Origin: Linyphia triangularis
Lineage: Eukaryota; Arthropoda; Arachnida; Araneae; Linyphiidae
DNA: 64,000 bases
Direction: 5' to 3'
NCBI GenBank assembly: GCA_963978545.1
Contig: OZ021727.1
Span: forward strand, 14,768,743 to 14,832,742
Position 1 is the first letter of the stretch, and each line of letters begins with the position of its first letter. Shown here one piece after another: positions 23,851 to 35,791 of the stretch. Below the pieces are notes generated by a model. It worked only from the letters and a program-made list of their open reading frames with translations. It did no database searches and was not told the DNA's origin. The translations under genes were made by a program, and so were the position numbers.

Positions 23851-24335
23851 CGCTTCATTTTAAGTGATTATCATCTACAAGATGATATATCTAATACCAA
23901 AATTCTCAAATTATACGTCCAAATAAAACATTTTTGAATTAATGTAAAATCAAAACAATATTTTTAAAATCATTATATTTGTCATTCCATAAACATGGAA
24001 TGTATTAAACTTCTGAAATCAAAGCCACGGAGATCTATGTTCTTCTCTATTAAATTAACGTTTCTATTAAATTAATGTTTGGAGGTAGCGGTAAAATGAA
24101 GCGGCAAAATGTTTCACCCAGTCGCTCATGTTCATCATTGCCGGCCGGACCCATACTTCCGTTGTAATCAATGTTCACATTAACGCAAGCGGTGCCGCTC
24201 CATTGTTCTGCCGACAGTCGCTTACGCTTGCCGTTCATATAACTTCAATCTGACTGAATCCTTTACTAGCATGATTATTTTTAAACTTATTTTTTGTCAA
24301 CAGTATGTATGAGAACCCTAATTATTTCATACATG

Positions 24336-24842
24336 TGATTCTTCCGCGAATTAGCGGAAATCCGCGAATTTTTTTACGTGAATTAGCGGAAATCCGCGAA
24401 TTCATCATCGGCTGAAAATCTCTTTATCCGCTAAAATTTTGGAATTAGATTAGATAAGTTTTAAAAAATATTCAGAAATCGTTTTGAAAAGTCAGCCTTT
24501 TCCTTCATTCCCTAAAATGTTTTATTTATTTCAACTGACTGTCAAGGCCATTCGATCGACTCTCGTTTCCCACTGTCCTTTTTCCACTGTAGTTCATGAC
24601 TTGTTTTAGTCTGAACTAACTTGGTTAAAGAATAGTTAAACCGGTTTTCGATGTTGTTGCCTTTGTCACGTGGTCTTCATACATGTGATTCATCCGCGAA
24701 TTTGCGGAAATCCGCGAATTGCATCAAAATTATCCATCATCCACTGAAAAACTTGTGTCAATTCTGAAAATAGATGTATTCAATTTTTTTTCGGAAATCG
24801 TATTGAAAAGTCTGCTTTCGTCCTTCATTCCCTTAAAATGTT
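24336..24842 (+). repeat. Direct repeat pair with CpG-rich hairpins
   Basis: Two diverged units (about 24336-24525 and 24675-24842) share ACATGTGATTC.TCCGCGAAT, GGAAATCCGCGAATT, CGGAAATCG and CCTTCATTCCC. TCCGCGAATTAGCGGA in the first unit is a perfect short stem. The CpG-dense motif stands out in the AT-rich surroundings. Confidence 0.65.
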
Positions 24843-25033
24843 TCTAATAAAAAGCCTATTCAAATTCAAAGTCTTAAACTAAATTAAAAAATGTATAAAA
24901 TTTGGCAATTTATAGCCGGGTTTTTTTTTTGTTGCGAAAAAGCTATTCTCACCAATTTGATTTTTAAAAAATTCCAGTGGATTGAATCTTGAATGCCAGA
25001 TAATCGGACTTTTTCTGTATTTAACTATTATTA

Positions 25034-25636
25034 CAAGGTGTCCAGTAGTTGGGAAATATACTTGAATTTTTTGCATCTCGTGAAAATCGTGGGTTATGCT
25101 TGAAATTCGTATTAATGTTGGAATTTTCTGTTGAATTCAGAAATTTTCACTCCTCTTCAGTATCGGAAAAAGTCTTCTTATATCGCCGTTTTTCCACAAT
25201 TTTCCCATTGATCTCGCGGATCGAAAGTAGTTTCTCCTTCCCTCAGAAATGTTCTCTTTAAACATGGTTCTATTCGAAGATTTTTGACCGAAATTTCGAA
25301 CATGCCGGAGATCGATGGAATTTCCTGACAAACACGAAATCTGCACACATTTATGACTTGGTAAACTATCTTGTATCTTTTTTTTCTTCTCAGTCTCAAG
25401 AATGAGCCTTTAAAAAATCCTCTCTTCCTATTTTCAATATAACAACCCAATTCTTTTCTGATAAGCCATTTCTTATTTTCATACAATTTTTCTAATTTCT
25501 AAAATTAGCTCAGCACACTACTGAGTGGGGTATACTTTTATACTGGAAAATATGGTGATAATTGGTCGCAAGAGGGGTCCTTGAACGTTTTTCGATGATG
25601 CTTGAATTTTTATTAGAAATTTTGCTGGACACCCTG
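25034..25636 (+). mobile_element. 603-bp element with CARGGTGTCCAG ends
   Basis: The ends read CAAGGTGTCCAG and CTGGACACCCTG, inverted with one mismatch, and are flanked by a perfect 5-bp TATTA duplication (25029-25033, 25637-25641). It is nested within the 22944 element. It has no transposase; overlapping short frames on both strands are incidental. The 5-bp duplication and the ...GGTG.CC terminal pattern recall the GTGGCCAC MITEs, so both may be mobilised by related enzymes. Confidence 0.75.
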
Positions 25637-26561
25637 TATTATAATTTCTGAATGTGTACAAAAACATTTAAGTCAAGTTAAATTTTTCAGTTATGATTAA
25701 TACATGAACACAGTTGTCTTTATTTAATTATTGTGTGCGAGTCAATCACAATGAGACGTGGTTGTTGTAGAGTTAATAATTGAAATCAATCTTGTATCCA
25801 AAATTTAACTAAAATTTGTATTGAATTTTGTGCGCTAATATATGTTTTTGTGTATTATGCTGTAAAATGAAGAAAAATATTTCAGCTAATTTTTTGCTTG
25901 ACTAATCACATGTATGTTATTTACGTATTATTTCTGTTAGATTTTTAGTTATTCTATAACTTAGCAGCGCGGCAGCTCGCATCCATAAACAGAAATTCTT
26001 CAACTTCAATCTAACTGCATCCTTTACAAACATGAATATTTTTCTTCTTGCCTTGTGTTTTCTGTTAACAGAATATATTAGAAGCCTAAATTCCTTAATA
26101 TTTCAAATTGATTCCATCAGATTTTTTTTCGGTTTTATTTACCCTTAATAGCTCTGTTACACACCTCGCTCTGTTTTATACACCTTTACTGTATTATTTT
26201 TCTATGCTTAGTTTACTTACATGAAATGAGGATTTTTTACTCAATATAAAACTTATAGTAATCATTTTACAATCATATACAATAATTTATTTACTATGTT
26301 GCGTTAGTAAAATTTACTGCATTGCGTTAGTAAAATAATAAAATTCTTGAGCCAGGTTCAATGTTTTTAATGTGATTTCTTGAGTCATGGAAAATCATTT
26401 GCTTCAGTCATGAAAAGTCAGGGATTTGGGACATTTAAGATTGGCAGAAACCCTGTTACCACCAAAACTATGTTTTTTAAAAATAGCATGTTATCTCTTT
26501 AGTACACATGTTCTACTTAATCAGGGTTCTACACTTCTGAAAAAATTTGGGAAATTATACT

Positions 26562-27089
26562 TGTTGCTTCCAATCCTCAGATTGTGGATATTTCACTTTA
26601 AGAAGATCATGGAAATGTTCTTCACCCTCTTGTGTTTTGTCGCTCTTTATTTCTGCAGAGAACACTTCTTGGTTTAGAGTCTTATGAGGCCATAATTAAA
26701 CTTGTGAAAGAAAACTCAGCTTACGTTTGATCCTCTTAATGTTCAAAATTTTTGAATAGATCTTGAAATTTTATTTTATTTGTCCTATGAATTATTTTTT
26801 TCTTCTCTTCTTGCTTCTCTGTATTTCTCTACAAAGTGTTTTGAGTACTTCCTACTTAGCATTATATGATAAGCCACATTTTTCTTGTGAGCTACAGCTT
26901 AACTTTTTGCTTCAAATTGGTCATTTTTGGCATTCTTTTTTTCTTCATGCTTTTGTATTTTGTATCAGTGTCAACTACAACTTTAGATAGCACAGTTAAT
27001 TTTTCATCAATATTTATAAACGTTTTGATTTTCTTGTTTCTGAGTGAGTTTGTTTGATATGTGTTTGGAACTCACTTTTAATGGTCTCG
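26562..27089. other. AT-rich spacer
   Basis: T-rich frames give leucine/phenylalanine-rich peptides typical of composition, not of genes. Nothing else seen. Confidence 0.5.
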
Positions 27090-28165
27090 TTTTTTAGTTC
27101 TTGGTAATTGAACTTCTCTGAGCGGTCCACGAGGATTTTGGGTGCTTTAGAGAATCTAGCCCTTAGCCTTAGCTTTGATCATGTAGTGATCCGAGTCGAA
27201 GTTGACTCCTCGGTAGGTTATACCATTAACTATGTCCAACGTATTCCTTGTTTCAATCAGTATGTCGTTAGTTTGATTAGAAGATGCTCTATCAGGTGAT
27301 TTCCATGTTATTTTGTTAATTCTTTTGTGTGTAAAAAATATACTGGATATAACTACTATATTCACAGTTGCAAAATTTATGTTTTTGTCTATTGTCGTTC
27401 GATATGTTATGAAGGCCGAAATTTCCAAATGTAAACCTGAATTCAATCGCTCGACTGATTTTTGCATTCATATCGCCTAGGACTATTTGGGGGGGGGGGG
27501 GCTCAAAATATTCCTTTTCATCTTTGTCTTCTGTGGCTACGTGCGGATGAATTATGCTATTGAAAACATTATTATGCATAATGGGTTCCTCTCAGTATAG
27601 TTTTGCATATTCTTGTAGATTTTGCCTTTAAGTCAGTGACCAGATTTTTAACTCGTTTTTTCCAACAATAAAACTAGTTCAAAGTATATGCTTATTAAGT
27701 TCACAACTGTCGAGGACTATGATTCTTCTTTTCCATGATACCATCTCCAATCCATCCCTCCCCTTTGATCGCTATTACGTCAATATGATTGCTGTCCATC
27801 TGGTCGGTCAGCATTTGAAGTCTTTTACTTTTATGTGAAGTTCGAATGTTTTTAGTTCCAATATCCAAGTCCTTAAATAGTTTGCCAGTCAGTCTACACA
27901 CAGAATTTCAACTCCGGGTATTTCTTTTCTTGAGATTTCGTAACAGTTTTTTTTTTTTCCTTTTTTTTTTTTTTTTTCGGGGTAGGGTTGTTAGTCCTCC
28001 GTCTAACACCCAACCTGAAGGACCAGGTTGTTTCACAGTCTGAAGTCTACTGTTTGATCTGTTCAGTTAGGGAAACTGCCAGTAACTAAGTTGCCGCCGG
28101 CATGGATCTCAGGTAGCCACAAACCACAGCACCACGTAGAGGAGGAAACAATGGGAAAATTAAGG
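27090..28165 (-). mobile_element. RTE-type LINE fragment: 5' leader and endonuclease
   Basis: On the minus strand a leader (28140 to 27960) contains GGTCCTTCAGGTTGGGTGTT, typical of RTE elements of arthropods. It is followed by broken frames of the apurinic-type endonuclease: LDIGTKNIRTSHKS, LQMLTDQMDSNHIDVIAIKG and GWIGDGIMEKKNH (27701-27901); VLGDMNAKISR (about 27455-27490), which carries the GDxN catalytic motif; and further on ITWKSPD, DILIETR and SDHYMIKAKAK (27156-27320), which carries the catalytic SDH. The reverse transcriptase is missing; the fragment ends near 27090. Frameshifts and stops make it inactive. Confidence 0.8.
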
Positions 28166-30400
28166 ATTGCATTTAACTGTTTTTAGTATATACCATTTAA
28201 CAGTTAATAAGTCCAATGTTACTACTAGACGGAACAAATGTTGCCTAATTTCTACCTTAGATATTTATAGCATTTATTAAGAATTTAACACAAAAATATG
28301 ATTTTCCTTCTTTTTTTATATTATTTTTCTTTTGAAATTTAACCTTTCACCAAACTGTGTTTATTTCTGTACATCCTGTAGAAGTTCACTAGAAGTATTA
28401 CTTTCATTTCATTCATGGTTCATAACAATAAATTGGAAGTGATCGAAATTGCATTTTAAGGCTCGTATGAACATGCAGGAAATTTAGGTCTCAGGGGAGA
28501 AATTCTTTTTAAAGAATATTGAACGAATTTCAGGAGGAAAATGATGTATTTTACTCTTCAAAAAGTGCATTTTCGCAGTGATTTTAATCTTTTATTACTT
28601 TAGAATAGGGGATACCTTCGTAAAGAAAATTAAGATAAAAAAAATATTCTAAAACAATTAGCATGTTTGAAGTCTACTAAATTTATTCTTAAGATAAAAA
28701 AATAAAAATAAATCTCAGGGGATCAACGTGCGACAATTTTTATGACAGAAAAATGTTTAATGAAGAGCAAAATTTTGTGTTGTTTAAGAATTTTCCCAGA
28801 GAAAATGACAAGACAGCTTTTGCAAAATTAAAACTAATAATTTATTCCTTGTCTCGGAGGTTGAAAAAAAAAAAACTTCTCTCAAAAACATCGTGCTATG
28901 AAGCTTTAACAAACGTCTCAATGCGTACAACTTCTGACACAGCGAAAATTTAGATCTTGTAGAATACCTCCGAGCTCCTTTCAAACTCAATTTCCATTTA
29001 AACACAAATCCTTCTCTTCACTGACTTAAATTACATTTCTCGGCGAATTTTATATCATCGCGCGATTATTTTTCGTTTTTACATTTCGCGAAAGATCTGG
29101 CGAGGATCAATACGTGCTTAAAACGTATCGAATGTTTTGATAAGTTAGGGTGTTGCCAACGTTTTTAAACCTATATTAATGCTGTTAACAAAGGAATTTA
29201 AGAAAGTATAATTTTAAAAAAGGAATATGTAGACTATTTACAATGGACAATTCCCTCATTTTTTAAACACGAGTGAAATTTGTTTATATTTATGAAGAAT
29301 TTCTTTCTAATTCCAAATATTCAAACAAAAGTTAAAAAAGAAAAAAAATAGTTACTTAAATATTAAGATAATAAAATATCCGAAATTCCCGTCCAATCAA
29401 AACGATCCTCTATAGCTGTGATGTCAAAACATCCTTCCTTTCTATGGTTATCGTGAGCTTTCTGCCAAATAGTTGGTGTTGGTTTGGTAGACAATTGCTA
29501 TATCCCGTACCGGTTGGAGCGATTTGCGAAAAATTTGCAAAACTGGTTTCCGCTGCTGTGTTTCATGTCAAGTTGTTTCAGGTGTTGTGACGTCATATTC
29601 GCATAGAGGAGAGTGTGTCGTTTTTCCACTAACAATGGTTGCAACTTAAAAAGAAAAAGCTCAGTTTGGCAGAATTTTTATGTTTATGGCCTTTTCGAAA
29701 CGTTTAAAATTGAAAAAAAGAATTTATAAAATGCGGAAATTGTCCGTTGTATTCAGATATATTGCTTAACAATACGAACAATTTGATAATTTTGAGTGAA
29801 TTTTATATTAGTTTGGAACTATTTGTTTTAATGAATTTCGTGTAGTTTTAATTGAGCAAAAAAAAAACACGACGTTGCCGTTGCAAAAAAATATTTCTCT
29901 GATGGGAGCGCGTATGCTAGTATTGTATTCTTTGTAATATTTTAGATTCGGAGGCATTCTGGATGGACTTTTATTTCGCTTTATGATAGTCTTGCCTCTT
30001 TAAGTTCGGGACTTCACATATACGAATTCTCTTTGAACTCTCTTTTCCTGGTTCGTTTTTAAAATTCGGCACAATGCCCAAATTTTTCTTATCTATGTCT
30101 TCAGTCATTCCATTCAGAACGTTTTCTGATTGTCAAAGGGAGAATAAAAACTTCTTCCGTAAAATATAATAAAAAGAAAAACTCATTAAAAAAACTTAAT
30201 TAGCACTGTATGAGAATTCCACCGAAAAAGTACCACCTTCACTATGTTTCTCTCACTCTAGCCATTCGTTTGCAATCTTAACACGACCACAGAATACTAC
30301 GATGAATGATGTATGCATCTCGGATCAAACCTATCTTTATCCCCACCCTGACCACTTTCAGATAGACCCTCCACCCTTTCCCAGATGCTTTTTGTAGCTC
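28166..30400. other. Spacer with no recognised gene
   Basis: Mostly AT-rich. A slightly GC-richer patch at 29400-29640 has no usable frame. Short opposing frames at 28753-29005 are compositional. Confidence 0.45.
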
Positions 30401-32644
30401 CAGTGGCGGTTCGTGCACTACAGCCAATACAGCCGGGATGCATCCAAATTTTGTTAGTTCAAAACTAAAATGATACATTTTGCAATTTTATAAAATAAAG
30501 ATAAAATTTCTACGGTAAAAATAAAAAAAAAATCCGATAAATTGTAAACTTGTTGCCACAATATTCAATATCAACCCAAACTGGTGATCTTCCTCCAAAC
30601 AGCAGCCGAGTGTCCCTGGAACAGAGTTTCGGCAGCGACGTTGCCATGGTAACCGATAGAACCCAACAGATCCTTTCATTCCACGTAAAGTATTAGCGTG
30701 TCTGCCAGTGAGCTCTTTTCCAACTTCGGCTAACCATGAGAATTCGGTGAACTGATTGGTAAAAAATTAGAGGGAAAGCGAACGTGAATCTAAAAACTGC
30801 TTCTAACTGAATGTCATTTTGAAACATGGAGCCTCTTTATGATGAAGTATGCCGTATTATTTGAAACTCCTTTTAGGAGATGAAAAGAAGATGATAAACG
30901 TCAAGTACTTAAAAAAGATAGACCGTCATCAAAACTGACCTCCATTCATAAAAAAAGGGGATACGTCTCAGCATGGTTGTAGGTTTTGGTTATCTTATTA
31001 TGTGCTTTTCTCGTGTTTTTACTTTAAGGAAAAACTCAAAGGTATCTCTTTGAATAGACGCTTCATGCAATTACTCATTAAAGCAATAAAATTTTTTAAG
31101 TAAACAAGAACTTGAATTTAGAGTCCGAAGCGAGCGATAATGTTTTTTTAAATTATAACTATACTGAATGATTTGATTAGCTGTAAGGCCTCACGTTGTG
31201 GAAATACATCACTGGTGTATAGGTCCCAGTTTTTGGCGTTTTTGTTCGCTGAAAAGTTCATTGACACATTCGTACAGGCTTACTTCACTCGGTGAAAGGT
31301 TCATTACTATGCAAGAATAGGTTGTCTTCTCTCGCTGAAAGTTTCATTGTTGCGTAAGAATAAGCTCGCTTCACTCACTAAAATCTAATTGCTACGTAAA
31401 GCCTTAATATTAGAAGCCTCTCCCTTGTCGAGACTCACACACAAAATACCCGTTTATACAGTAATACTACACGCCTTTAAGATAATTTTAACACGTGTTT
31501 GTGGGAAGTAAAATTAGAAGTCCAAAACTACTTATGTTGAAACTTTCAAAGCTCTAGACCTATTAGAAGTCACTTTTTGTGAAAATATTAATAAAAAAAA
31601 TTAATCAAAAAAACAAATTAAAATTTTAACAATCTTTTTGTCAATAGTCCAATTATAATGCCAAAACTGTGATTAAATTTTAAAAGCTGTAGCCCTATTA
31701 GAAATCGTTCTGTAAATATTTATTAATTAATTAAAAATATTAATTAAAAAAGAACTAAATAAAAAATTTTAAATTCTGTTTTTCAAAAGTCCAATTAGCA
31801 GGCCACAACTACCTATGTTGAAAATTTCAGAGCTGTAGCCCTATTGTTTTGTTAAATATATATTAATTAAAAAAGCACTAAATATAAATTTAAAATTCTG
31901 TTTTTCAAAAATCCAATTAGAAGGCCAAAACTACTTATGTTGAAAATTTCAGAGCTGTATCCCTATTAGAAACCGTTTTGTAAAATATTTATTAATTAAT
32001 TAAAAAAATTAATAAATAAAAAATCTAACTAAAATTTTAAAATTCTGTTTTTCAAGAATTCAATAAGGTCAAAATTACTTATATTGAAAATTTTAGAACT
32101 GTGACCCTATTAGAAGTCGTTTTATAAAAAATATTGTTAATTAATTTAAAAATAAGTGATTAAAATTTTAACATTCTGTTTTTCAAAAGTCGATTTAGAA
32201 GGCTATAACTACTTACGTTGAAAATTTCAGAGCTGTATTTCTATTTGAAGCCATTTTATATATAAAAAAAATTAATTGAAATATTAATTAAAAAAGAACT
32301 AATTAAAATTTTAACATTCTGTTTGACATACATAAAATTAGAAGTCTTAAACTTCTTACGTTGAAATATTTGAGCTCTACTCCAATTTTAAGTAGGTTTC
32401 AATAGATCAGAAGACAGACAGTCAGACGCACAACTTGTTTTATTATTATAGATGTTATAAATGTTACTATTTTGTACAAATTAAAAGGAAACTTCGATTT
32501 GAGTATTAAAGAATTTGCGTTCATTTGTGATTGTGACAAGTGTGTGTGTGCGTGTGTGTGGGGGGTTGGGGGTGGAGGGGGGGGGGGGAATTGAAAACCC
32601 ATGTTTCCGGCTGCACTAACATTTTCGACCATGGGCCGCCACTG
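30401..32644. mobile_element. Probable hAT-type element with CAGTGGCGG ends
   Basis: The left end CAGTGGCGGTTCGTGCAC and the right end, read inward as CAGTGGCGGCCCATGGTC, share nine terminal bases and then a common CAGCCGG subterminal motif. Flanking octamers TGTAGCTC and TATCGCTC agree at 6 of 8 positions, consistent with an old 8-bp duplication. No transposase frame is visible. The interior hosts the dispersed repeat at 31178-32445. Ends are convincing; the pairing is an inference. Confidence 0.5.
31178..32445 (+). repeat. Dispersed satellite-bearing repeat, expanded copy
   Basis: It starts TTAGCTGTAAGGCC and has a leader with CTTCACTCGGTGAAAGGTTC-type phrases (31260-31400). It then carries about six tandem units of 120-165 bp, each with AAAACTACTTATGTTGAAAA, CAGAGCTGTA and CCTATTAGAAG, then AATTAATTAA-rich sequence and ATTCTGTTTTTCAAAA. 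It ends with AGACAGACAGTCAGACGC and TTTTATTATTATAGA. The copy at 57826-58515 has only about two units. It is non-coding. Confidence 0.75.
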
Positions 32645-32796
32645 TATCGCTCCAATCTAATTCGAACATGAAAATTTAAGGGTTTTTTTTTTGTATGAGA
32701 AAATTATCTGTCTTTGTTCTTATGACCCACAACTTTCCAGCCAGTTTTACGTTCGAATATATTGCAAAGTTGTTTTGTCCCTATTTAACAAATAAA

Positions 32797-33458
32797 CTGA
32801 GAGGCGACTGCAATTTTTGGATCCCGTCGAACATCATCCTGAATTTTTTTTATAGAAATTAGAGAAAAGTGAGTAGATTTCGAATCCTCTGGTCTGTCGT
32901 GGCAAAAATGGCCGAAAGTGGTGAAAAATCGACTTTTAATAAGTTGAACTAAATCCAATTGCCAAATGTGCCATAACTTGCCACATAATGAGAATTTTCT
33001 TTTTTTATTTGGTAACCCTCACTCTTTATTTTTCAATTAAGAAGGTTGCAGACAATTCGGATGTGTGGCTATGGATTACTTGCATCTTTCACAAATGAAC
33101 CAAATTGGCAATACACATTACGTCACTGATGACGTAACTGATGTCGCCAATTTGGCTTACTTTTAAAAGATACATGTTTTCCGAGCCAGACATCAGAAAT
33201 TGTTTGCGCTTTTTTTTCTCATTGAAAATCAAAATGCAGTGGATTGCCAGACGAAAAAGTTTGTTCTCTTTTTGGCAAGTTATGACATATTTGGCAATCG
33301 GATTTTAGTTCAACTCATTCTTAGTCAATTTTTGATTAGTTTCGGCCATTTTTGCTACGGGACACCAGTGGATTCGTAATCTACTCACTTTTCCCCAATT
33401 TCTATAAAAAATTAAGAATGATGTTCGATGGGGTCCAAAAATTGCATTCGCCTCTCGG
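32797..33458. mobile_element. 662-bp near-complete palindrome (foldback element)
   Basis: The left end CTGAGAGGCGACTGCAAT pairs with the right end ATTGCATTCGCCTCTCGG, and matching continues inward on both sides through TCGAACATCAT/ATGATGTTCGA and TGCCATAACTTGCCA. The centre is TTACGTCActgaTGACGTAA at 33118-33137. The geometric midpoint of the ends (33127.5) is exactly the centre of the 4-base loop. Arms are each about 329 bp, with scattered mismatches. There is no coding frame. A second, truncated copy lies at 37005-37434. Confidence 0.85.
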
Positions 33459-34849
33459 ACTAAGAGAAATCGTGCAATTATCTTGGTTCGTTTTTTTCGC
33501 TAAAAATTGGAATTTCAAAAAAGTACTAGAACCAAGAAAAGTCGCATTTTCTTCTAATTTTTACAATTTCTTCTAATTTTGAAATTAATCCTTATTTTAT
33601 GTTAATTTCTTGCATATCATTTTCTTATTTGCCACAGGATCTCTCTACTTAAGTTGACCCACTTACTCGGATATTTTTGTCAATAGAATTAGAAGACATT
33701 AACCTCTGTTCTCTTGGGTATGAGGAAGTTTCGAGATATGGCCAATTTTGGTATGAACTGATTTTCAGTATGTTTTTAGTGATTTCCTATTTAATAGTTG
33801 CATCGTAATGTATATATTATATTTTAACTCCTGATTTTTCTAATTGTAAAGATGTTTGTCAAAGCATTTCCCATTTCTTTTTAAAAATATCACTAACAAA
33901 GAATCCCCCCTGTTTTCACTAGAAAAAAATACTTTATCCTTTGTGTGTAACAAAATCTAAGATTATTGTAGTTCTGTTAAGATACCGATAACTCCTGTTC
34001 TGTTAAGATACTGATACTGATTAAGATACTGTTAACTCATTTAAATTTTGCTCTCTTTAAGGTCGGTGCTTTTTGAGACATTATCTCTTTTTACATTAGT
34101 TTATTCTTTGTTGAAGCTGTCTAATTATATGATGTCTTAAGACGTTGTCTTACCCTGAGAAGACTTTTCTAGTTCAATTTCAAGATTACATTACTATTAT
34201 TGATCACAAAATTCGGCATTTTTTTCACTATTGTAAGAGTGGATACATATGAAGGGTAGTGGGGAAAAACCTCGATATTGCATTTTTAGGAATCCTCACC
34301 CGGATCGTTTTCTGCGCCAAGGAGCTTCATGTCCAAGGAGGTTAGAAGAGATGGTGGGGGAAAGAGCTTTCCGTGCTAGTAAATACTTTGGAAAATCTAC
34401 TCTCATGAAAACTAAATTTAAAGAACTTACTTAAAATGTCGTGAAAAACAAAAACTACATTAAAACACATAGGGATAGGATACTGACATGCCGTTCTTTG
34501 CAGGAATTACCTAAAACTGTGTTTTAAAAACACAAGCATCCATCTAACGTTATGGAAGAAGATAAGATGTATTTGATATGCATGTCGTATGAAAAATATT
34601 ATTTTGTTACTTCAGTTAATTCCAGCATGACCGTAAAATTCGATCGGGTGCAGTCTGATCAGGAAAGACTGAGTAACAATTCATTCCATGCTGACGCGTG
34701 TTCGGCATCGAATGTTTTAATAAAAAACAGTTAAGAACTCACAAACTTTGCTTTGTCCCAAATGCATTGCGAAACTAATTCTGTCTCGGAAATTTGAATC
34801 CGACATATGTGGCACTGTATCTCAATTCCTATTTAATGACCGTCATTGA
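33459..34849. other. Spacer with a small tandem repeat and two unexplained frames
   Basis: At 33974-34036, TTCTGTTAAGATACYGATA-type units occur about three times. Two short plus-strand frames follow (34249-34434, starting MKGSGEKPRYCIFRN; and 34552-34734, starting MEEDKMYLICMSYE) with a fairly coding-like composition but no recognisable domain, splice context or repeat ends. Confidence 0.35.
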
Positions 34850-34863
34850 TCGACCTCAATTTT

Positions 34864-35042
34864 GGTTAGTTGTTTTCAGATTATCTGGCGCCGTCAGCAA
34901 CACGCAGGCTATAATGCACCGAAACATTCGTCATTAGACAAGCCAACATACATTTACAAACACCCATGCCTAACACGGGACTCGAACCCGCAACCTCGCG
35001 GTCTAGAAGCTAGCACGCTAACCACTGTACCGTTTGGTCGGC
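34864..35042 (-). mobile_element. tRNA-derived SINE, copy 1
   Basis: On the minus strand the head has a box A-like AGTGGTTAGCGTGC and a perfect box B GGTTCGAGTCC, the internal Pol III promoter of tRNA genes, followed by an unrelated 100-bp body (TTAGGCATGGGTGTTTGT, AATGACGAATGTTTCGGTGC). Perfect 14-bp duplications TCGACCTCAATTTT flank it (34850-34863, 35043-35056). It is almost identical to the copy at 42253, so it is a recent insertion. Confidence 0.9.
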
Positions 35043-35598
35043 TCGACCTCAATTTTCTTTCCCTTTTTGTATTGGGCTACGCTCTCTAGTTGGCATGACG
35101 CGAGTGATAAGATTCGAACTGCCGAGTTTAGTTTTTGTTGTTTATTCTTATTCGAGACATAAGTAAGGGACCGTTTCCCCCTTAAAGACCTTGATAATTC
35201 TAAATCATGTTGTAACGAGTATAGCCTGTGCAGTATAGCCTTCGCGTAGTTCTTGAGCAAATATAATATCAATATAGTTCAAATATATATATAGAAACTA
35301 GAAAAGTTGAAATTTTTCAAAAATATTGAAATTATAGTAGACAATGCTTAAGTATTTGTGTTTTAAAAATGTTTGGGTTTCTTGATGATGGCAAAAAGCT
35401 ACAAGTGAATACGTCCCCGAAACATCTCAGCAATTGAATCTAGTACGTGAGGCAAAACCGAAAACTCCTAGCGAACAGTCCTACAAACGAATGTGTGTTT
35501 GTCACAATCGCCATCATGTCAACTCATTTTTAAATCGCTAAAGTATCTAGAACAATCTCACCGGAAATCTAATCCCTTGTCATAACATAAAGTTTTCT

Positions 35599-35776
35599 CT
35601 AACCTGATGGCTGTGGAGTTAGCGCTCTGGCTTCGCCCTCGCATGCCAAAGGTGCCGATTTCGAATCCTGTGTAAGGCATGGATGTTTGTTGTGGTTTGG
35701 AATCCAAGTTATGCTGTAGGTCCCTGCCTGTTAAGCCGTCATTGTGCATAAATATAGGTCGTTGAGCGGACCAACC
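35599..35776 (+). mobile_element. tRNA-derived SINE, divergent subfamily
   Basis: The head contains TGTGGAGTTAGCGCTCTGG (box A region) and GATTTCGAATCC (box B), then AAGGCATGGATGTTTGT shared with the other SINEs, after which the body differs. It is flanked by perfect 15-bp duplications AACATAAAGTTTTCT (35584-35598 and 35777-35791). It appears older or from another subfamily than the copies at 34864 and 42253. Confidence 0.88.
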
Positions 35777-35791
35777 AACATAAAGTTTTCT

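Larger units (their letters stand above)
22944..26455 (+). mobile_element. 3.5-kb element with CAGGGTTT ends, inserted in a MITE
   Basis: The ends are CAGGGTTTCCGC and GCAGAAACCCTG, inverted over about 9-11 bp. They are flanked by TTACCA at 22938-22943 and 26456-26461, a perfect 6-bp duplication. Phrases of the type GGAAAGTCATGGA are repeated near both ends. The interior has no transposase I can recognise and itself holds two smaller elements (23454 and 25034) and a direct repeat (24336 and 24675). Superfamily unknown. Confidence 0.75.
22760..26561 (+). mobile_element. GTGGCCAC MITE, copy B, split by a 3.5-kb insertion
   Basis: The left part (22760-22943) begins CAAAGTGGTCACAGAA and runs to AAAACTTTTCATTACCA. 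The right part resumes at 26462 with CCAAAACTATGTTTTTTAAA and continues to about 26561, where similarity fades. In intact copies the two parts are contiguous (for example ...TTTTCATTACCAGCAAAACT at 55960). The intervening 22944-26455 is a separate element. The terminal GTGGCCACCCTG of this copy is lost. Confidence 0.75.
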
